A DNA stretch of 64,000 nt from positions 1-64,000 of the forward strand of contig NZ_BDBM01000024.1 of assembly GCF_001612985.1 (NCBI RefSeq), given 5' to 3'. Below, piece after piece: positions 58,713-64,000 of this stretch. The notes beneath the pieces were generated by a model. It was not told the DNA's origin. It did no database searches and saw only the letters and a list, made by a program, of their open reading frames with translations. The stretch comes from Nocardia gamkensis NBRC 108242. Lineage in GTDB: Bacteria > Actinomycetota > Actinomycetes > Mycobacteriales > Mycobacteriaceae. Position numbers and translations under genes: made by a program. The stretch's first letter is position 1, and each line of letters opens with the position of its first letter.

Positions 58713-59021
58713 ATGATCACCTCGAGCGAAATCCCCGGTCTGGATATACCCGGCATCGACGCGTCCTCGTCGCTCGGCGGACTGGGCGCCATCGAATTGC
58801 AGCATCCGACCCAGGACATCGATGGCGACGGCAGTCTCGACACCATCACCACGACCGGTGACGAGGCTATGCAGGTCTGGACCGACTACGACCACGACGG
58901 CTTCGCCGACCACGTCACCGTGGTGGAGAAGGACGGCGACTACGCCGCATGGGAATTCCACCGCCACCCGGACGGCACCTCCGAGTGGGTTCGCACCGAC
59001 CGGGGCAGAATCGGCAGCTGA
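58713..59021 (+). CDS. DUF6802-like protein with DxDxDG motifs
   Basis: 102 residues from ATG after GAGGAGG. Two acidic loops, DIDGDGSLD and DYDHDGFADH, have the calcium-binding DxDxDG pattern found in EF-hand-like and VCBS-type repeats. I recognise the layout as DUF6802-like; its function is unknown. There is no signal peptide. It begins a same-strand series with the T7SS-type genes that follow, but the gap to the next is 127 bases. A small TGCCGC-ttgt-GCGGCA hairpin lies upstream (58663-58678). Confidence 0.7.
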   Translation: MITSSEIPGLDIPGIDASSSLGGLGAIELQHPTQDIDGDGSLDTITTTGDEAMQVWTDYDHDGFADHVTVVEKDGDYAAWEFHRHPDGTSEWVRTDRGRIGS

Positions 59022-59148
59022 CCATCTCCGCGAAAGCGGAATTCGGGGGAACCGAGTGTCTGCGTGTTGCGTCGAAGGTAGTACGGCGGGACTCGGTGCG
59101 AACGAGATTCGCACCGGCGCAATGACACTACGAGGACGGAGGGGATTC

Positions 59149-59460
59149 GTGGGTGGGTCGGAAATGGTCGGCGTCCGCACGGGGGAGCTCGGCGCGCTGG
59201 GCAGTGACTATCGGAGATCGGCGGACGCGGTCCGCGATCAGGCGAAGCGAGTCGCCGATCACCGGTTCGGCACCGGTGACGAGGCGGGCCGGAACTATGC
59301 GCCGCAGGGCATCGCGGTGCAGCAAGGACTGGAACGGATCAGCGCGTGGCTGCGGAACTGGAGCGACGCCACCACCGCCACCGCTGACGCGCTCGGGGCC
59401 GCCGTGGTGGCCTACGCCGAGACCGACCAGCAGCGTGCCTCCGAGACGAACAACACATGA
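59149..59460 (+). CDS. Small helical protein with YxxxD motif, EspC/ESX-like
   Basis: 103 residues from a GTG after GGAGGGG. It is all alpha-helical in pattern (SDYRRSADAVRDQAKRVADH, then GLERISAWLRNWSDATTAT) and ends with Tyr89-AET-Asp93, a YxxxD secretion signal about ten residues from the end, as in EsxB/EspC-type proteins. It has no WXG turn. It matches, in length and position between glmM and glmS, what I recall for Rv3440c. The next gene, which carries a WxG, is probably its partner. The function is inferred, not known. Confidence 0.7.
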   Translation: MGGSEMVGVRTGELGALGSDYRRSADAVRDQAKRVADHRFGTGDEAGRNYAPQGIAVQQGLERISAWLRNWSDATTATADALGAAVVAYAETDQQRASETNNT

Positions 59461-59518
59461 GACCGCCGAATGACACGTGCTCGCACCGGCGACACCACAC
59501 ATTCGAGGAGTCGGGATC

Positions 59519-61375
59519 ATGACGGTTTCCTGGCAGGGCAAGGCGATCGACGCCCTCTTGGACGAGGGCAGCGCGGGGCTGCGGTACTGGATCGAGTTCA
59601 TGCCGCTGTACGAGGCGGCGTTCGGCGGCAACGGGGGGCGCGGCGACCTGGGCAAGCTGCTGGCGATGTACGACGAGCAGCGCGGCACGCGGTTGGAGAA
59701 GCTGGAGCAGGCGGGCGAGGCGCTGAAAGTCGCTCTGGCGGAGGTCGATCGGCAATGGGACGCGCAGCAGGGTTACACCCGTCGACTGCCCGAATTGTGG
59801 CAGGGAACCGCTGCCGCCGCCGCGCTCGACATGCTCGGCAAACAGTCGCTCCTGGCCGACGAGGACCGGCAGCATGCCCGGGCGGCCATGACGGTGATCG
59901 CCGATATGGCGAGTTCGCTGCGCTCGGCGGTGGCCGCGAAGGCGTTCGCCACCCGGGAGCTGCTGGAGGGCCCGGTGGGCGGCGGCAAAGTGGTGAAGAT
60001 CGACGGTAAGACTCCGGACGACGTGAAAGTCATCGTCGAGGTGCACAATGCGCGGGAATGGATCGATGCCGAGCAGGTGCGCGACCTCGGCCGCGTATTC
60101 CCGGCACTCGCCGTGCCGGAGGACAAGATCAACAAAAGCGTGCTCGGTTTCATCAACTCCGACAGCAGGAATCTGCTCACGGGCGCGTACGGCGATCGAG
60201 TGCGCAGCGTCACCGACGAGTGGCTGACCAAGACCTTCAAACCGGACTTCGATCGGAAATTGGCGTCCTACGTCGACGTCTGCGCCGAGGTCGATCGCCT
60301 GTTCAAGGACCAGTACAAGAACCTGACCGACGCGTTGGCGCAGGTCACCGAACGGGCCTACCCGCGGCCGGAAGGTCCGACGAATCCCCAACCGGAAACA
60401 CCGGTCAACCAGGACAAGCCCCAGGAAACGAATGCTCCCGGGCCGCCCGGCACACCCGTTGCCACGGTCCCGGCGAGCACCACACCGAGTGATGTCCCCG
60501 CCTCGGCCACGTCGGCCACGCCGAGCACCCCCGGCACGCCGAGCACCCCCGGCACGCCGAGCACCCTCGGCACGCCGAGCACTCCGGTTACGCCCAGCGC
60601 CCCCGTTACGCCCAGCGCCCCGGTTACGCCCAGCACTCCGGTTACGCCCGCGCCGAGATTGCCGTCGCTGGACGGACTTGCCGCACTCAGCCAAGTGGCC
60701 CAGGAATTGTCCCCATTGGCAACCGGTCTCGGCCAGGCGGTGAACCAGGGACTGTCAGCTCTGAGTGGCCTCATCGAAAGCGGAGTGGACGACGCGATCG
60801 AAAAGCTTATGCACAGCGTCGATCCGGAGACGGCCGAAGCCGACGGCGAGAAAGACGAAGAGAGAAACGAGAATTCCGGGCCCGAGGCGGAGTTCGATAT
60901 CGGTGAAAAGCATGTGAAGTTCGAGATGGGCCCGGACGGTCAGTTGCGGCTTCTCCTCTCCGATGCCACCGGCAAGGAGGAGGAGTTCACCGTCGAGCTG
61001 AACGAGCAAGGCATACCGGTCATCTCCACAACCGAGCCGGAGGCGGAGAACGCGCAGCCCTCGGCGCCGGATGCTCCGGCGCCCGAGGCCGAGCAGGACG
61101 CGGATGCCCCGACGCCGGAGAACCAGAAGCAAGAGGAGGCTCCTGCGCCCGAGGCCCAGGAGAAAGAGAATTCGCCCGACTCGGTTCCGGCGCCGGAAAC
61201 CGACGACGGTCGGCTCGGTGTGCCGAGCGGAACCGCACCGGGCACCCGGCGCGAGGAGGATGGCGAACACTATCCGAAGCCGATGCCGGAACCGGACGCG
61301 CCGGTGGACACCGGCGCGGAACTCGCCGAAGCCGGGCCGCTGGACGCGGATTTCGCCGAGGCGGGCCCGTTGTGA
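59519..61375 (+). CDS. Large Pro/Ala-rich WxG protein, candidate T7SS substrate
   Basis: 618 residues from ATG after GAGGAG. The N-terminal ~290 residues are helical, with a W94-Q-G96 turn inside LPELWQGTAAAAALDML, like an ESX or PPE hairpin. A TP-rich repeat (334-378) follows, then a short helical segment, an acidic region and a Glu/Pro/Ala-rich tail ending in AEAGPL twice. It has no Sec signal or membrane helix. The position fits Rv3439c (Ala/Pro-rich) of M. tuberculosis. It follows the YxxxD protein by 58 bases, so the pair may be co-secreted. No toxin domain is seen. Confidence 0.72.
   Translation: MTVSWQGKAIDALLDEGSAGLRYWIEFMPLYEAAFGGNGGRGDLGKLLAMYDEQRGTRLEKLEQAGEALKVALAEVDRQWDAQQGYTRRLPELWQGTAAAAALDMLGKQSLLADEDRQHARAAMTVIADMASSLRSAVAAKAFATRELLEGPVGGGKVVKIDGKTPDDVKVIVEVHNAREWIDAEQVRDLGRVFPALAVPEDKINKSVLGFINSDSRNLLTGAYGDRVRSVTDEWLTKTFKPDFDRKLASYVDVCAEVDRLFKDQYKNLTDALAQVTERAYPRPEGPTNPQPETPVNQDKPQETNAPGPPGTPVATVPASTTPSDVPASATSATPSTPGTPSTPGTPSTLGTPSTPVTPSAPVTPSAPVTPSTPVTPAPRLPSLDGLAALSQVAQELSPLATGLGQAVNQGLSALSGLIESGVDDAIEKLMHSVDPETAEADGEKDEERNENSGPEAEFDIGEKHVKFEMGPDGQLRLLLSDATGKEEEFTVELNEQGIPVISTTEPEAENAQPSAPDAPAPEAEQDADAPTPENQKQEEAPAPEAQEKENSPDSVPAPETDDGRLGVPSGTAPGTRREEDGEHYPKPMPEPDAPVDTGAELAEAGPLDADFAEAGPL
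60518..60652 (+). repeat. 18-bp tandem repeats (TP-rich) in the large WxG protein
   Basis: Seven 18-bp units plus a half unit. The first three read ACGCCGAGCACCCCCGGC or one base off, and the later ones drift to ACGCCCAGCGCCCCGGTT. They encode TPSTPG and TPSAPV hexapeptides. Copy number may vary between strains. Confidence 0.9.
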
Positions 61376-61422
61376 GCCCGGCAGGGCCGAGCCCGCACAC
61401 CCGATGAGCGAGGAGGCGCAGC

Positions 61423-61773
61423 ATGGTGAACTACGCCGAGGAAGCGAGGCAACTCGCCGCCGAGAACCAGCGCCGCATGTCGCTGCTGCTCGACGAGATC
61501 CAGGCGATCAACGAGCAGACCGCGGCGACCGGGCGAGAGCTCGCCGATCGCCTGACCGCCGACATGGACGAGTTCTGGACGACGCACGCCGACGAGCTGG
61601 GCGAGGCCGCCGCCGAGGCGGAGGCGCAGCAACGGCGGCAAGACGAGGCACGGGAGCAGCGTGCGGCCATCGCACGATCGATGGCCGCACGCCGGGCCGG
61701 TCAGATGGTGACTCCGGTCGACGAGGAGGACGAGGAAGCCGCGTTCTATAGACGCAAGAGCTGGCTGATCTGA
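61423..61773 (+). CDS. Coiled-coil protein of unknown function
   Basis: 116 residues from ATG after GAGGAGG. Residues ~5-90 are one long charged, Ala/Gln/Glu-rich helix, likely a coiled coil, with a single Trp (FWTTHADEL). The tail is acidic (TPVDEEDEEAAF) and ends YRRKSWLI. No signal peptide, membrane helix or WXG turn is visible. It lies 47 bases after the large WxG protein gene, so it is the third member of that operon and may be a chaperone or partner. It resembles the YbaB/DNA-binding coiled-coil type only in size. Confidence 0.65.
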   Translation: MVNYAEEARQLAAENQRRMSLLLDEIQAINEQTAATGRELADRLTADMDEFWTTHADELGEAAAEAEAQQRRQDEAREQRAAIARSMAARRAGQMVTPVDEEDEEAAFYRRKSWLI

Positions 61774-61798
61774 CCGGTGTTCCGGGGCCGTGGGCCCG

Positions 61799-62635
61799 CT
61801 ACCGGCGCAGCAGGGCGGCGAGCTGGCCGACCTTGAGCTTCGGAGCAGCCTCTTCCTCTTGCGGCGCATCGGGGTCGACGACTGTGGTGTGCGGGATGAC
61901 CTCTTCGAGGTCCGCGAAGGCGCGATAGGTCTTGTCGCCTGCGAGCGTGGCGAGCAGGTAACCGGCCAGCAGGGCGCGGGTGGTGCGGGCGGTCTTCGCT
62001 TCGTGCTTGCCCGCGCCCACGGCGGCGAGTAAACGCCTGCCCTCGATGATGCCGTTGTGCGAGGCCTTGTCGATGGCGCGCAGGATCGCGGGGCCGCCCC
62101 ACGCGGTGGCCAGCGGGATGGCGTTGGAACTCACCGAGGTGATGTCGGTCGCGCCGGCCAGGATCAACGCCGGAATGTCCAGTTCGGGCGCTACCGCTTC
62201 GGCGGCGGGCGCCGTCGGCGCGGGGAACAGCGCCACGACGGTGGCGACATCGCGCCGCCCCGCGGCGATGACGGCCGCGCCCGCGCCCATGCCGTGCCCG
62301 GCCAGGGCAAGGCGCTCCGGATGCACGCTGATCTCGCCGTCGCCGAGCCGCACGCCGGTGCAGATGTCGAGCGTGGTGAGCAAATCGGCGGCCAGCCCCA
62401 GATGTGACGGAATCGGCCCGCGCTCGGTGTCGGGGGCGGCCGCCACGATGCCCCAGGAAGCGAGGTGTTCGAGCAGGGTGCGGTAGTGGGCGACCCCGGT
62501 CAGCCAGCCGTGCCCGAACGCGACGGCAGGTAGATTCCGCCCCGCCTCGGGGGTGAACACCACCCCCGGCTGGCCGGCGACGGCCAGATTGCCACGCAAC
62601 ACGCGGTGCGGGCCGCGGCTGGTCAGGGTGCTCAT
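61799..62635 (-). CDS. Alpha/beta-hydrolase-fold protein lacking the nucleophile
   Basis: 278 residues from ATG. Strand and loop order fit the dienelactone hydrolase/PETase-like group (VAFGHGWLTGVAHYRTLLEHLASWG, then VAAAPDTERG). The nucleophile elbow, normally GxSxG or GxCxG, reads G113-H-G115-M-G117, with Gly in place of Ser/Cys. The catalytic His region (KASHNGI) is kept. It may be non-catalytic or use a different residue. Position next to glmS fits Rv3438. It converges on the coiled-coil gene (25 bp) and is divergent from glmS. Confidence 0.78.
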   Translation of the reverse strand: MSTLTSRGPHRVLRGNLAVAGQPGVVFTPEAGRNLPAVAFGHGWLTGVAHYRTLLEHLASWGIVAAAPDTERGPIPSHLGLAADLLTTLDICTGVRLGDGEISVHPERLALAGHGMGAGAAVIAAGRRDVATVVALFPAPTAPAAEAVAPELDIPALILAGATDITSVSSNAIPLATAWGGPAILRAIDKASHNGIIEGRRLLAAVGAGKHEAKTARTTRALLAGYLLATLAGDKTYRAFADLEEVIPHTTVVDPDAPQEEEAAPKLKVGQLAALLRR

Positions 62636-62695
62636 TAGCGATTTCACAGACGCCGACACGACGTGAACGTTATCCGATAAGTAGTGTGGTGAGCC

Positions 62696-64000
62696 ATGTG
62701 CGGAATCGTGGGGTACGTCGGGTACCGAGACGCGCTCGGCGTCGTCGTTGACGCGTTGCGCCGCATGGAATATCGCGGTTACGACTCCGCGGGTGTGGCG
62801 ATCCTGGACGGCGCGGGCGCGCTGGCGGTGGAACGCAAGGCCGGTCGCCTGGCGAATCTGGAGGCCCAGCTCTCCGAAACCGGCATCGATCGTTTCGTGG
62901 GCACCACGGGCATCGGGCACACCCGCTGGGCCACGCACGGCGCGCCGACCGACCGCAACGCGCACCCGCACCGGGACGACAGCGGCAAGGTCGCCGTGGT
63001 GCACAACGGCATCATCGAGAACTTCGCACCGCTGCGGCGCGAGCTGGAGGACGCCGGGGTCGAGCTACACAGCGACACCGACACCGAGGTCGCCGTGCAC
63101 CTGGTGGCCCGCGCGTACGCCGACGGGCCGACCGCCGGTGATTTCGCGGCCAGCGCGCTGTCGGTGCTGCGCCGGCTGGAAGGCGCGTTCACCCTGGTCT
63201 TCACGCACGCCGACCACCCGGACACGATCGTGGCCGCGCGCCGCTCCACGCCGCTGGTGGTAGGCGTCGGCAAGGGCGAGATGTTCATCGCCTCCGACGT
63301 CACGGCGTTCATCGAGCACACCCGCGAGGCGGTCGAGCTCGGCCAGGACCAAGCCGTCGTGATCACCGTGGACAGCTACCGGGTCACCGATTTCGCGGGC
63401 GAGGACGCGCGTGCGCGCACCCGCCCGTTCACGATCGACTGGGATCTGGCGGCCGCCGAGAAGGGCGGCCACGACTACTTCATGCTCAAGGAGATCGAGG
63501 AGCAGCCCGCCGCGGTCGCGGACACTCTGATGGGGCATTTCAGCACCGATCGCGACGGCGGGGGCCGGATCGTGCTGGACGAGCAGCGCCTCGCCGACCA
63601 GGAGCTGCGCGATTTCGACAAGGTGTTCGTCGTCGCGTGCGGCAGCGCGTATCACTCCGGCCTGCTGGCGAAGTACGCCATCGAGCACTGGACTCGCCTG
63701 CCCGTCGAGGTCGAGCTGGCCAGCGAGTTCCGCTACCGCGATCCGGTGCTGGACCGCTCGACGCTGGTGGTGGCGATCTCCCAGTCCGGCGAGACCGCCG
63801 ACACGCTGGAGGCGGTGCGCCACGCGAAAGAGCAGAAGGCCCGCGTCCTCGCGATCTGCAATACGAACGGCGCGCAGATTCCGCGCGAGTCCGACGCGGT
63901 CCTCTACACCAGGGCCGGGCCGGAGATCGGCGTCGCCTCCACCAAGGCGTTCCTGGCCCAGGTGACCGCGAACTACCTGGTCGGGCTGGCCTTGGCGCAG
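62696..64000 (+). CDS. glmS: Glutamine-fructose-6-phosphate aminotransferase (5' part)
   Basis: The first 435 codons; the gene runs off the right edge. Cys2 (MCGIVGY) is the glutaminase nucleophile, with GHTRWATHG, HNGIIEN and DTEV in the class II amidotransferase domain. The first SIS domain follows (VACGSAYHSG, then AISQSGETADTLEA) and the AGPEIGVASTKAF loop. It makes glucosamine-6-P, the entry to UDP-GlcNAc. TAGTGT at 62682-62687 ends only 8 bases before the ATG, so the leader is very short and leaves no room for a glmS ribozyme. A TTATC-c-GATAA dyad lies just upstream. Confidence 0.97.
   Translation, partial: MCGIVGYVGYRDALGVVVDALRRMEYRGYDSAGVAILDGAGALAVERKAGRLANLEAQLSETGIDRFVGTTGIGHTRWATHGAPTDRNAHPHRDDSGKVAVVHNGIIENFAPLRRELEDAGVELHSDTDTEVAVHLVARAYADGPTAGDFAASALSVLRRLEGAFTLVFTHADHPDTIVAARRSTPLVVGVGKGEMFIASDVTAFIEHTREAVELGQDQAVVITVDSYRVTDFAGEDARARTRPFTIDWDLAAAEKGGHDYFMLKEIEEQPAAVADTLMGHFSTDRDGGGRIVLDEQRLADQELRDFDKVFVVACGSAYHSGLLAKYAIEHWTRLPVEVELASEFRYRDPVLDRSTLVVAISQSGETADTLEAVRHAKEQKARVLAICNTNGAQIPRESDAVLYTRAGPEIGVASTKAFLAQVTANYLVGLALAQ

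Noticed and set aside
60518..60652. CRISPR-like array
   Set aside because: The 18-bp units are directly abutting, in frame and protein-coding; there are no spacers.
62636..62695. glmS ribozyme/riboswitch ahead of glmS
   Set aside because: Only 60 bases separate the divergent starts and the likely -10 is 8 bases from the ATG, so no leader exists to hold it.

Overview
The window is high-GC actinobacterial DNA, most likely from a Nocardia species. The evidence is the order infA-rpmJ-rpsM-rpsK-rpsD-rpoA-rplQ-truA, then an ESX-4 type VII secretion locus, then rplM-rpsI-glmM and glmS, as in Mycobacteriales. It is supported by an EspI-like ATPase, an F420-dependent LLM-class enzyme, Rv3446c-family and DUF4254 proteins, and a tandem set of lipoproteins of a kind I associate with Nocardia. 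No rRNA, tRNA, insertion sequence, phage or CRISPR array was seen.

Layout. (1) 1-6.1 kb: the end of a first type VII secretion (T7SS) locus, with the eccD 3' end, mycP and eccC in one overlapping operon. (2) 6.1-11.6 kb: GNAT and GntR pair, a DUF4254 gene, and a long proline-rich EspI/MinD-like ATPase. (3) 11.6-17.0 kb: the ribosomal/RNA polymerase alpha operon, infA to truA. (4) 17.0-26.6 kb: Hsp20, an LLM oxidoreductase, an MHS-type transporter, a two-component system translationally coupled to a Tat-exported TAXI lipoprotein, CsoR with its operator, mtnP, an NmrA-like protein and an FMN reductase. (5) 26.6-40.4 kb: a complete ESX-4-type locus (eccE, eccB, mycP, eccD, eccC, Rv3446c-family gene, esxT, esxU). 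It carries an eccE 3' remnant and two small secreted cysteine proteins. eccB shows an apparent one-base frameshift. (6) 40.8-53.5 kb: a block absent at this position in M. tuberculosis, with a transmembrane Ser/Thr kinase, three paralogous lipoproteins, an FHA protein, a zinc metallopeptidase lipoprotein, an FHA-FHA-ABC exporter and a proline-rich membrane protein. (7) 53.6-56.2 kb: rplM, rpsI, glmM. (8) 56.2-64.0 kb: a duplicated intergenic repeat, an ABC-F protein, PspC, a DUF6802-like protein, a three-gene module that looks like T7SS clients (YxxxD protein, WxG proline-rich protein, coiled-coil protein), a pseudo-hydrolase and the start of glmS.

How the parts fit. Two paralogous secretion motors lie about 28 kb apart with housekeeping genes between them. 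The second has its own WXG100 pair, and the window adds a candidate accessory ATPase (EspI-like), small secreted proteins and candidate substrates downstream. The kinase and FHA genes next to the ESX-4 locus suggest phosphorylation control at the envelope, but that is inference from position. glmM and glmS bracket the 56-64 kb block and feed UDP-GlcNAc for peptidoglycan.

Limits: starts were chosen by Shine-Dalgarno spacing and family alignment from memory. Promoters and hairpins were read by eye. No database search was run.
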